A DNA stretch of 13,346 nucleotides, taken from contig JAPLCS010000340.1 in assembly GCA_026392145.1 (NCBI GenBank), positions 1 through 13,346 on the forward strand. The letters are read 5' to 3'. Shown piece after piece: positions 7,594-13,346 of this stretch (positions are counted from its first letter, which is position 1; each line of letters begins with the position of its first letter). Below the pieces are notes generated by a model, which saw only the letters and a list, made by a program, of their open reading frames with translations, was not told where the DNA came from and did no database searches. The position numbers and the translations under genes are program-made. Source of the DNA: Fimbriimonadales bacterium (lineage in GTDB: Bacteria > Armatimonadota > Fimbriimonadia > Fimbriimonadales > Fimbriimonadaceae).

Positions 7594-8607
7594 GTGCATC
7601 GGGATAAATCACTCAGAACCGTTGTTTTCTTAGACGCGGTCGACTTCACATCGCAGATGCGAACTAATGAACCAAGCACTCTCAATTCACTTCGAGAAGA
7701 CCTCGGTCACTTAGAAACCGAAATTATTGCCAAGGGAGGTCAGATCAATAAAAGGACCGGCGATGGTCTCATCTTCACCTTCCCTAGTTCTATCACCGCT
7801 GTTCAATGTTGCCTCGAATTCCAAGAAAGCGTTAAATCTTCTCAACTCAAATATCGAATTGGAATCCATGCAGGCGAGGTCACAATCACAGAAAATGATC
7901 TTTTTGGCGATGCCGTTAATATTTGTTCACGACTGGAATCTTTAGCGGAACCAGGCACTATTTTCACCAGCAAGACGATCGCAGAAATGGTGAGAGCCCA
8001 ACAGATACCACAGCCAAACTTTCTTGGCGAAAAACACCTCAAAGGCGATGCCCAACCCACAGCTGTGTACGCTTGGGGTGAAGTCACCAGTTTTCAGCAA
8101 GATACTGTTGCCAAAAAGCCAAGTAGATTCCTTTTGTTCTTCGTTGCTTCCTTGGTCGTATTAGCCATTATCACCGTACCAATCGTAACAAAAAACCGCA
8201 AGCAGGCATCAACAAAATCGGCGCGAGAACAGGTGCTCAAAGCCCGTATGGCGCCCAACAATGATGCCCAAAGTGCTTATCAACCCGAAGGTGCCGATGC
8301 TGAGGCACTCATCGATGAAGCCTATAACCAAATCTTCGAAGAGATGGAAGCCTTTGAACAAGCAAAAGCCGATGCAATCAAATCTTATAACCCCAAGTTG
8401 GTCATTGATTGGCTAGAACAAAATCCTCTCGGCAAACGAGACAAAGGCACCCGAGAAATGGAGCACTGGCTTCTTATACAAATGGCTATTGAGAAAGCTA
8501 AAGCCGAGGGTGCAACGACCCCCCAAGAGATAAAAGCAAAGATTCTCAGCTTAAACTCACCTGATCTCTCCATTGCAAGGAGAGCATTTCTTGAAGAATT
8601 CAAATAG
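7594..8607 (+). CDS. Class III adenylate/guanylate cyclase with single membrane helix and C-terminal tail
   Basis: Makes a cyclic nucleotide, most likely cAMP. From GTG at 7594 the product is 337 residues. The catalytic domain (about 8-163) has all six expected residues: metal-binding Asp14 (in FLDAVDFT) and Asp57 (TGDG), substrate-base Lys53 and Asp102, and transition-state Asn109 and Arg113 (in DAVNICSRLESLAEPG). Lys plus Asp at the base-recognition positions favours ATP over GTP. One strong membrane helix follows at about 179-198, so residues 199-337 should lie outside the cytoplasm. That tail is Ala/Glu/Lys-rich, predicted helical, and matches no domain I know. The frame stays open upstream to 7483, but that part overlaps the 5' end of mccB and is not cyclase-like, so the GTG directly before the domain is chosen. 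No Shine-Dalgarno is visible. The gene is divergent from mccB (66 bases) and convergent with gdhA. Confidence 0.88.
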   Translation: MHRDKSLRTVVFLDAVDFTSQMRTNEPSTLNSLREDLGHLETEIIAKGGQINKRTGDGLIFTFPSSITAVQCCLEFQESVKSSQLKYRIGIHAGEVTITENDLFGDAVNICSRLESLAEPGTIFTSKTIAEMVRAQQIPQPNFLGEKHLKGDAQPTAVYAWGEVTSFQQDTVAKKPSRFLLFFVASLVVLAIITVPIVTKNRKQASTKSAREQVLKARMAPNNDAQSAYQPEGADAEALIDEAYNQIFEEMEAFEQAKADAIKSYNPKLVIDWLEQNPLGKRDKGTREMEHWLLIQMAIEKAKAEGATTPQEIKAKILSLNSPDLSIARRAFLEEFK

Positions 8608-8617
8608 ATTTAAGTTC

Positions 8618-8646
8618 AAAAAGGTGGTCACCTCAAGGCAACCACC
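8618..8646 (-). terminator. Intrinsic terminator of the remA-mreBCD-gdhA operon
   Basis: Read on the minus strand, GGTGGT (8646-8641) pairs with ACCACC (8628-8623) around a 12-base loop, followed directly by five T (8622-8618). It lies 35 bases after the gdhA stop, in the gap between the convergent gdhA and cyclase genes. On the plus strand no T-run follows the hairpin, so it should act mainly on gdhA transcripts. Confidence 0.7.
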
Positions 8647-8680
8647 CCATATAAAGCATGTTTTGAATCTCAAACCGAGA

Positions 8681-9934
8681 TCAAGGAAAAATACCGCGAC
8701 GAACAGTTGCGTCCGCTACACGTTTCACACCAATAATCAGCGCCGCAGTTCTCATATCGGTACCGTATTGCTTCATCGTGGCTTCAACATGGGCATAAGA
8801 ATGCCGCAATATTTTCGTTAATCGCTCGTTGACCTGATCCTCTTCCCAGAAGAAATTCTGCAAATCCTGAACCCATTCAAAGTAAGAAACTATAACGCCA
8901 CCCGAGTTCGCCAGAATGTCTGGGACAACAAACAGCCCCTTATCCTTAAAGATTCGATCAGCCTCAGGAGTACAAGGACCGTTCGCACCTTCTACCACTA
9001 ACTTGGCCTTAATTTTGTCTGCGTTATCCTTTGTAATTTGGCCAGAAATTGCCGCTGGAATCAAAATATCGCACGGAAGCTCCAATAACTCTGCATTGGT
9101 GACCGCCTGAGCATCCGCATACTCCCGAATACCGCCATCTCGCCCCGAGTACTTCGCTGTCAATTCAGCAACTGGTAATCCCTTTGGATTGTAAATGCCA
9201 CCAACGGCATCAGAAATTCCCACGACAATCGCGCCATGCTCCTCTGCAATCTTGGCCGCCGTAGCACCAACATTACCGAAACCTTGAACAACAACTTTAG
9301 CCCCGCCAAGATTCATTCCTATCGACTTAGCAGCTTCTTCAGTCGCGACAATAACACCTCGGCCAGTTGCTTCAACTCGCCCAAGTGAACCACCCAAATC
9401 CACTGGCTTTCCGGTCACACATCCCGGAACGGTGTAACCCTTCTGCATGGAAATGGTGTCCATAATCCACGCCATAACCTTGCCATTTGTGCCAATGTCT
9501 GGTGCTGGGATATCCGATCGTTCACCCAAAATGATGCTAATTTCGGTCGCATATCGTCTGGTGAGCTTCTCAATTTCGCGCAGACTCAGTTGTTTAGTAT
9601 CGACTTTAACCGAGCCCTTAGCTCCACCATAGGGAATATTAACAACGGCGCACTTCCACGTCATCCACATCGCAAGCGCTGTGGTTTCATGAACGTCAAC
9701 ATCAATGTGATACCGAATCCCACCCTTCGTTGGTCCTCTCGAAGAGTTGTGCTGGACTCGATAACCCTCGAAGCACACAACCTCACCATTGTCCATGACA
9801 ACTGGGAAATTGACCACCAACTGGCGCATAGGATGAGACAACACCTGATGCAATCCAGAATCAAGATCAAGATAGTCTGCCGCGATAGCTAGCTGCTCGC
9901 GGGCCATACCGAGGACGTCTACGTGCGTGCTCAT
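8681..9934 (-). CDS. gdhA: Glutamate dehydrogenase, likely NAD-dependent
   Basis: Cytoplasmic oxidative deamination of glutamate to 2-oxoglutarate and ammonia (or the reverse). The 417 residues match hexameric GDHs of the RocG/GudB type. Seen: GPTKGGIRYH (substrate Lys70), MTWKCAVVNIPYGGAKG (Lys94 and catalytic Lys106), ERSDIPAPDIGTN (catalytic Asp146), the Rossmann GFGNVG at 218-223, and VVGISDAVGGIYNP, where the acidic residue at the end of strand 2 fits NAD. ANGPCTPEAD and LANSGGVIVSYFEWVQ follow near the C-terminus. A related leucine dehydrogenase is less likely given the length and motifs. The ATG lies two bases after the mreD stop (TAATCATG), so it should be co-transcribed and probably translationally coupled with mreD. 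The terminator at 8618-8646 follows. Confidence 0.95.
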   Translation of the reverse strand: MSTHVDVLGMAREQLAIAADYLDLDSGLHQVLSHPMRQLVVNFPVVMDNGEVVCFEGYRVQHNSSRGPTKGGIRYHIDVDVHETTALAMWMTWKCAVVNIPYGGAKGSVKVDTKQLSLREIEKLTRRYATEISIILGERSDIPAPDIGTNGKVMAWIMDTISMQKGYTVPGCVTGKPVDLGGSLGRVEATGRGVIVATEEAAKSIGMNLGGAKVVVQGFGNVGATAAKIAEEHGAIVVGISDAVGGIYNPKGLPVAELTAKYSGRDGGIREYADAQAVTNAELLELPCDILIPAAISGQITKDNADKIKAKLVVEGANGPCTPEADRIFKDKGLFVVPDILANSGGVIVSYFEWVQDLQNFFWEEDQVNERLTKILRHSYAHVEATMKQYGTDMRTAALIIGVKRVADATVRRGIFP

Positions 9935-9936
9935 GA

Positions 9937-10419
9937 TTATTGTTTGGGTACACCTGTGAGCCGCTCGACTGGAATCACTACCAGTAGCGCGATCACACCG
10001 TTGTAAACCGCTGATATGATTGTAGCTTTTAAGCCCTCTCCAATGCTCCCTTCACGAGCAAGGATCATCATGAAGATGCCACCAATTAGCGTCATTACCA
10101 CTGTTACAATTGCTGTGACCAAAGGATTTCGCTGCACCCGTCCTTCTACTAGGAACCCAGCCATGCCCCCAAGCAACATCCGAGTCACAACAAATTGCCA
10201 CATCAGGCTCCCAATGACTGCTCCCTGAATAAGTCCAGCGGCAAATCCAATCACAAGTGCAAATCTCATTTCATGAAGCAATCCCAAAACCGCGATTGCA
10301 ATTATCAAGAAATCTGGAGTCGCTCCCCAAATTGCCATCTTCGAGGCTAAACCTTGATTCAAAGCTCCTGCAAGGTAAATCACCAAGGCACTCATGGAGA
10401 AGAAGCGATTATTATTCAT
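9937..10419 (-). CDS. mreD: Rod shape-determining protein MreD
   Basis: Integral membrane component of the elongasome, linking MreB/MreC to lateral-wall synthesis. The 160 residues are largely hydrophobic, with about five membrane helices (for example ALVIYLAGALNQG, DFLIIAIAVLGLL, FALVIGFAAGLIQGAVIG, LVTAIVTVVMTLIGGIF, VYNGVIALLVVIPVERL). MreD sequences are poorly conserved, so the call rests on length, topology, the TPDFLII segment and position right after mreC. Its ATG overlaps the mreC stop in ATGA (10419-10416), a standard coupling arrangement. gdhA follows by two bases; mrdA (PBP2) and rodA, frequent next genes, are not here. Confidence 0.85.
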   Translation of the reverse strand: MNNNRFFSMSALVIYLAGALNQGLASKMAIWGATPDFLIIAIAVLGLLHEMRFALVIGFAAGLIQGAVIGSLMWQFVVTRMLLGGMAGFLVEGRVQRNPLVTAIVTVVMTLIGGIFMMILAREGSIGEGLKATIISAVYNGVIALLVVIPVERLTGVPKQ

Positions 10420-11231
10420 CTGATAATCACAACCTCTCTCAAACTTCCCACATTCGCAATCGGCAATACTCTCGCACGAGTCGCTCCAATTTCCTGCAAG
10501 TTCTCAACGGAAATCACACGTCCAATCGGAATCCCTCGCGGAATCAAAGGCGAAAAACCAGTCGAAAAAATTAAATCCCCACTCGCCAATGGCGAGTCGA
10601 TTGCCTGCACAGTCATCGTGATAACTGATGAATTATCGCCGCCAATCAACCCAGCCACTTGAGGCGTATGGTTGGTGGCAACCGCTCCAATTTTGAAGGC
10701 AGAAGAAGTCGTCAAAACCACCTGGCACTCACGACTTCCAACCGCTTGAACCCTTCCGACCAATCCTTCCGCACTTAGCACTGGCATCCCCTCAGCCACA
10801 CCTTTGTTGAATCCAGCTCCCACCTTGAGCGAGTGCGACATCGGAAAATAGCCCGTAATATCCGCGATCACTTTCGGCCGTTTATAAGTCTCTCCCAGAC
10901 CATTCAAAACCCGAAGCTGATTCACTTCGTTCTCGTAACGACTTACCGTTTCCGTATACATTGCAAGAGCAGTCAATTGCCGCTTTAATCGCGCATTCTC
11001 AAGCAACAATTTATCGCCACTGAGAGCACCAACAAAAAAGCCGTGCGTCCCAGTCGCAATACTCGACGAAAGTGAAGCCACTGGACTCTGAATGGTCCTC
11101 ACAATGGTATCTAGCGGACTAATGCTTCCCCGATTTTTCATCGAAGTCTGCAACAATCCCGCGCCAATCCCAACCACCAAGAGAATGACTACAAGAAGAC
11201 CGTTATTCTGTTCGCCTTTACCTCGTCTTAT
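10416..11231 (-). CDS. mreC: Rod shape-determining protein MreC, apparent ATA start
   Basis: Bitopic elongasome scaffold: short cytoplasmic N-terminus, one membrane helix, periplasmic coiled coil (about LLLENARLKRQLTAL through YENEVNQL), then a double beta-barrel domain containing ITGYFPMSHSLKVGAGFNKGV, GMPVLSAEGLVGRV and LASGDLIFSTGF. The first conventional start is TTG at 11180 (254 residues), but it falls inside the membrane helix. The frame is open upstream to 11246, and the codons from 11231 encode a basic stretch (RRGKGEQNNG) and the first half of the helix (LLVVILL). The codon at 11231-11229 is ATA, overlapping the mreB stop as ATAA, the same geometry as the mreC/mreD ATGA overlap. I place the start there (271 residues). 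A sequencing error or another rare start would be the alternatives. Confidence 0.9.
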   Translation of the reverse strand: MRRGKGEQNNGLLVVILLVVGIGAGLLQTSMKNRGSISPLDTIVRTIQSPVASLSSSIATGTHGFFVGALSGDKLLLENARLKRQLTALAMYTETVSRYENEVNQLRVLNGLGETYKRPKVIADITGYFPMSHSLKVGAGFNKGVAEGMPVLSAEGLVGRVQAVGSRECQVVLTTSSAFKIGAVATNHTPQVAGLIGGDNSSVITMTVQAIDSPLASGDLIFSTGFSPLIPRGIPIGRVISVENLQEIGATRARVLPIANVGSLREVVIIR

Positions 11232-12286
11232 GACGACGAAGACCTCTCAAGCATTTTTCGAATCACCGGATTGGTATTCATTTCCTCAACAATAATTCCT
11301 GTTCCCAACGCAACACAACTCAAGGGGTCATTCGCAATATGGACAGGTACCAACGTCTCATTGGCAATCAAAACATCAAGGTTTCTCAACAATGCACCGC
11401 CGCCAGCAAGATAAATCCCCTTCTCCATAGCGTCTGCGGCCAACTCAGGCGGTGAAGCCTCTAGCGTCAACTTAATCGCTTCAATAATCTCCTTCACTGG
11501 CTCGGCAATCGCAGTCCGCACTTCCTCACTAGTAATCACCGCACTTCGTGGCAACCCAGTAATCAAGTCTCGGCCCTTAATGACCATGTCCATTTCTTGC
11601 TCCAAAGGAAAAGCTGACCCAATTTCAATCTTCACCGTCTCCGCAGTTCGATCCCCTATCGCAAGATTAAAAGCCCGCTTCACATACGAAATAATTGCTT
11701 CATCGAGCTCGTCTCCCGCTGTTCTAACTGACTTTGAACTCACAATCCCACCGTATGAAATCACCGCAACTTCGGTGGTTCCTCCGCCAATGTCAACAAT
11801 GATCGAACCGCTCGGCTCTGCAATTGGAAGCCCAGCCCCAATCGCTGCCGCCATGGGTTCCTCAATCACGTAGGCGTGAGTAGCACCCGCTTTCTTTGCT
11901 GCCTCAATGACCGCACGCTTCTCCACTTCGGTCACACCGCTTGGAATTCCGACAACAACCGTCTTTCGAAAAAATGAACGAGCAGAAACCGAACGAATAA
12001 AGTGTCGCAGCATCTCCTCAGTCTGCTCATAATCGGCAATAACTCCATCCTTCAACGGACGAACCGCAATGATATTGGCAGGAGTACGCCCAAGCATCCT
12101 CTTGGCCTCTGCCCCAACCTTGATAACTTTGCCATCGTCTTTGTTGACTGCCACCACGCTCGGTTCCCGAAGCACAATTCCTCTCCCACCTACATAGACC
12201 AACGTATTGGCGGTACCCAAATCAATTCCAATATCTCGATGGAACTTAGCAAAATAGGTTTGAAAAAATCCGGGGCTAATCTTCAT
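11228..12286 (-). CDS. mreB: Rod shape-determining protein MreB
   Basis: Bacterial actin that forms membrane-bound filaments and steers the elongasome. 352 residues from ATG 12286. Seen: DIGIDLGTANTLVYV (phosphate-1 loop), VAVRPLKDGVIADYE-type segment, VVVGIPSGVTEVEKRAV, EEPMAAAIGAGLP, VDIGGGTTEVAVIS (phosphate-2 loop), SVRTAGDELDEAI, IYLAGGGALLRNLD (adenosine motif) and a C-terminal VIRKMLERSSSS. The frame opens at 12319, but that start adds 11 non-family residues; the ATG at 12286 gives the usual short hydrophobic N-terminal lead-in (MKISPGFFQTYF) and has AGGAAG just upstream. It overlaps the end of remA by 11 bases, and its stop overlaps the apparent mreC start. Confidence 0.97.
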   Translation of the reverse strand: MKISPGFFQTYFAKFHRDIGIDLGTANTLVYVGGRGIVLREPSVVAVNKDDGKVIKVGAEAKRMLGRTPANIIAVRPLKDGVIADYEQTEEMLRHFIRSVSARSFFRKTVVVGIPSGVTEVEKRAVIEAAKKAGATHAYVIEEPMAAAIGAGLPIAEPSGSIIVDIGGGTTEVAVISYGGIVSSKSVRTAGDELDEAIISYVKRAFNLAIGDRTAETVKIEIGSAFPLEQEMDMVIKGRDLITGLPRSAVITSEEVRTAIAEPVKEIIEAIKLTLEASPPELAADAMEKGIYLAGGGALLRNLDVLIANETLVPVHIANDPLSCVALGTGIIVEEMNTNPVIRKMLERSSSS

Positions 12287-12557
12287 GCTCTTCCTGTTCT
12301 CCCACGGTGTTATCACCACCCGAAAGTCGCTTGGCTAATGTTTCCTGAGAAATCGCAGAGAGCACAATTCCGTCTGGTGCAGTAAAAATAATCGACTTGG
12401 TCCTTCGACCCTGCGTGGCGTCGATTACTTTTCCGTCTTTTCTCAAGGTTTGAATCATCCGGCGCATCGGTGCAGATTCACTACTCACCATTGCAACAAT
12501 CTTATCGGTCATTACATAGTTGTAAAAACCGACATTCAAAACAACTGGTTGCGCCAA
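12276..12557 (-). CDS. remA: RemA-like DNA-binding regulator (DUF370 / RemA family)
   Basis: The 93 residues closely follow the RemA family: LNVGFYNYVMTDKIVAMVSSESAPMRRMI corresponds to the [29 protein letters not shown] block of Bacillus RemA. DGKVIDATQGRRTKSIIF (ID-AT-GRRT) and IVLSAISQETLAKRL complete it. In Bacillus RemA is a DNA-binding activator of biofilm matrix and osmoprotection genes; its role here is unknown. The start is TTG (12557-12555), supported by family length and GGGAG on the minus strand at about 12570-12566. That site and the start codon lie in the 3' arm and T-tract of a perfect hairpin (12556-12589). The last 11 bases overlap mreB, placing a RemA-type regulator first in the cell-shape operon. 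Confidence 0.9.
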   Translation of the reverse strand: MAQPVVLNVGFYNYVMTDKIVAMVSSESAPMRRMIQTLRKDGKVIDATQGRRTKSIIFTAPDGIVLSAISQETLAKRLSGGDNTVGEQEEHED

Positions 12558-12589
12558 AAAAACTCCCTCTTAGTCTCAAGAGGGAGTTT
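12556..12589 (-). terminator. Perfect 12-bp terminator hairpin overlapping the remA start
   Basis: On the minus strand AAACTCCCTCTT (12589-12578), a six-base loop (12577-12572) and AAGAGGGAGTTT (12571-12560) form a perfect stem whose final T's continue into a seven-T run (12562-12556). By form it is a strong intrinsic terminator for the gene ending at 12638. Its 3' arm holds the GGGAG that would serve as the remA ribosome-binding site, and the T-run includes the first two bases of the remA TTG codon. It may therefore act as an attenuator or translational switch. Confidence 0.8.
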
Positions 12590-12637
12590 ACTGTATCTTG
12601 ACCTGTTTTTTTAAGGTTTCCTAGATTCGTGCGAAGG

Positions 12638-13041
12638 TTATTTTCCGCCGCCCATTCCAGTCGCACCAGCAGCAGAAGGAGTCATCCCACTAGGACCTCC
12701 GCTCATGGATGCCATCGGAGGCATACTCTTTCCGCCCCCAGGTCCACCGCTCATCGAAGCCATTGGAGGCATTCCCTTTCCGCCGCCTCGTGAACCGCAC
12801 CTGCAGCTGCACCGCCACCGTTACCACCACCACTTGGTAGTTGGTTGGCAATCGTCACACCACCGTAAGGTGGTTCGCCGTTTGGCAACTTAGCTGCCTG
12901 AGTATTAATCGCAGTCGGAGCACCGGGAGCAGCGGGAACAGGTTTGGTGAAAAATACGACCGCAATCGCAATCAATGCGACAACGGGAAACACGATTGAA
13001 AGAATCAAATTCGTTTGGGGGTTAGGACCAGGATTGCTCAT
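12638..13041 (-). CDS. Small membrane-anchored Gly/Met/Pro-rich protein, broken by a one-base frameshift
   Basis: Unrecognised protein. From ATG 13041 the first 82 residues comprise a short polar start, one membrane helix (about 12-31) and a Pro/Ala/Gly-rich stretch. In the literal frame it then turns into AVHEAAERECLQWLR and stops near 12751, which is unlike what precedes it. Adding one base near 12788-12798 (GCGGTT to GCGGGTT on the minus strand) restores a frame that runs on as SRGGGKGMPPMASMSGGPGG, includes a second copy of MPPMASMSGGP and ends MGGGK at TAA 12640-12638. The full length would be 134 residues. The composition is continuous across the join, so a single-base deletion (sequencing error or recent mutation) is the best reading. 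A promoter candidate lies upstream and the hairpin at 12556-12589 downstream, making it likely monocistronic. Confidence 0.65.
12693..12788. repeat. Two tandem 48-bp repeats coding for a 16-residue unit
   Basis: Copy 1 is 12693-12740 and copy 2 is 12741-12788, aligned without gaps and differing at scattered, mainly third-codon positions. Each codes, on the minus strand, for a unit containing MPPMASMSGGP. The silent character of most differences supports this frame being the translated one. Confidence 0.75.
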
Positions 13042-13083
13042 CGTACTACTTCTCTACCAGTTCCGATGCTCGAAACTTGGCAT

Positions 13084-13112
13084 ATGTTACACCATTTACA
13101 CACGATTTCCAA
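13084..13112 (-). promoter_or_regulatory. Candidate sigma-70 promoter for the Gly-rich membrane protein
   Basis: On the minus strand, TTGGAA (13112-13107) and TAACAT (13089-13084) are separated by 17 bases. Each matches consensus at 4 of 6 positions. It lies 43 bases before the ATG at 13041, in the 129-base gap after purH. Tentative. Confidence 0.35.
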
Positions 13113-13170
13113 ATTCTTAACCATACTAAGCCTTTGAAAACCGTCACAGAGTGCCAATGTTAAGACGTTC

Positions 13171-13346
13171 CTAGTGGTTGAAATGTCTCGTGCCAGTAAA
13201 GCACATCGCAATTCCAAGTTCATCAGCTTTCGCAATGACGTCACCATCCTTTTTGCTACCGCCAGGCTGAACAATCGCCTTGATTCCTGCTGCAGCCGCC
13301 GTTTCAATCGAATCAGGGAACGGGAAGAATGCATCGCTTGCGAGTA
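13171..13346 (-). CDS. purH: Bifunctional AICAR formyltransferase / IMP cyclohydrolase PurH, C-terminal end only
   Basis: The last two steps of de novo IMP synthesis. Only the final 57 codons are in the window, read from the right edge to TAG at 13173-13171. They read [20 protein letters not shown], then [20 protein letters not shown] and [14 protein letters not shown], which is the conserved end of the PurH transformylase domain (E. coli ends in MVFTGMRHFRH). No start lies inside the window because the gene continues beyond base 13346. An overlapping frame (13038-13334) that opens with ATG is a shadow of this gene. Confidence 0.95.
   Translation of the reverse strand, partial: LASDAFFPFPDSIETAAAAGIKAIVQPGGSKKDGDVIAKADELGIAMCFTGTRHFNH

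Noticed and set aside
12287..12319. Upstream start for mreB at 12319
   Set aside because: The 11 added residues are not MreB-like and lie inside remA; ATG 12286 has a ribosome-binding site and family agreement.
12693..12788. Repeat pair considered as a CRISPR-like or regulatory array
   Set aside because: There are no spacers; the units abut and are in-frame coding sequence.
12705..12893. Plus-strand ORF rich in Pro and His
   Set aside because: It is the antisense of the Gly/Met/Pro repeat region; the differences between repeat copies are silent in the minus-strand frame, not in this one.
13038..13334. 98-codon minus-strand ORF at the right edge
   Set aside because: It overlaps the clear PurH C-terminus in another frame and runs on through the intergenic region; its sequence resembles no protein family.

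Overview
The window is a stretch of ordinary bacterial chromosome from a free-living, probably diderm heterotroph. It has type IV pilus motors, the MreBCD rod-shape set, and leucine and glutamate catabolism. The combination of pilB-pilT with a RemA-like protein next to mreBCD, the moderate GC content, the frequent CGA arginine codons and the many non-ATG starts would fit an Armatimonadota (Fimbriimonas-like) genome. That assignment is inference and no marker gene in the window settles it. No phage, transposon, CRISPR or defence module was seen.

Layout, left to right. (1) Plus strand, 1-2878: the 3' part of pilB (extension ATPase, running in from outside) followed by pilT (retraction ATPase) with an unusual N-terminal extension of about 90 residues. 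(2) Plus strand, 2931-3257: a tRNA-His(GTG) with encoded G-1 and CCA, then a 58-residue putative membrane mini-protein. (3) Minus strand, 7527-3273: a likely operon of a methylcrotonyl-CoA carboxylase carboxyltransferase subunit, mscL, scoA, an exported protein of unknown function and scoB. Carboxylation of methylcrotonyl-CoA (leucine breakdown) leads to acetoacetate, and ScoAB activates acetoacetate to acetoacetyl-CoA, so the enzymes form a pathway. MscL and the exported protein are the unexpected members. (4) Plus strand, 7594-8607: a class III nucleotide cyclase with all six catalytic residues, one membrane helix and a C-terminal extracytoplasmic tail. (5) Minus strand, 12557-8681: a tightly packed operon remA-mreB-mreC-mreD-gdhA, ending in a good intrinsic terminator. 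(6) Minus strand, 13041-12638: a small membrane-anchored Gly/Met/Pro-rich protein interrupted by a single-base frameshift, then at the right edge the C-terminal end of purH.

The points most worth a second look concern gene starts and junctions. A perfect 12-bp terminator hairpin has its 3' arm and T-tract lying over the ribosome-binding site and TTG start of remA. mreC seems to start at ATA in an ATAA overlap with the mreB stop, because the first conventional start would cut its membrane anchor in half. scoA has family-like residues upstream of its first possible start but no start codon for them. gdhA follows mreD by two bases, where mrdA and rodA are often found. A one-base deletion explains the broken Gly-rich gene. 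These are junction-level oddities in familiar pathways, not an obvious new multi-gene system.
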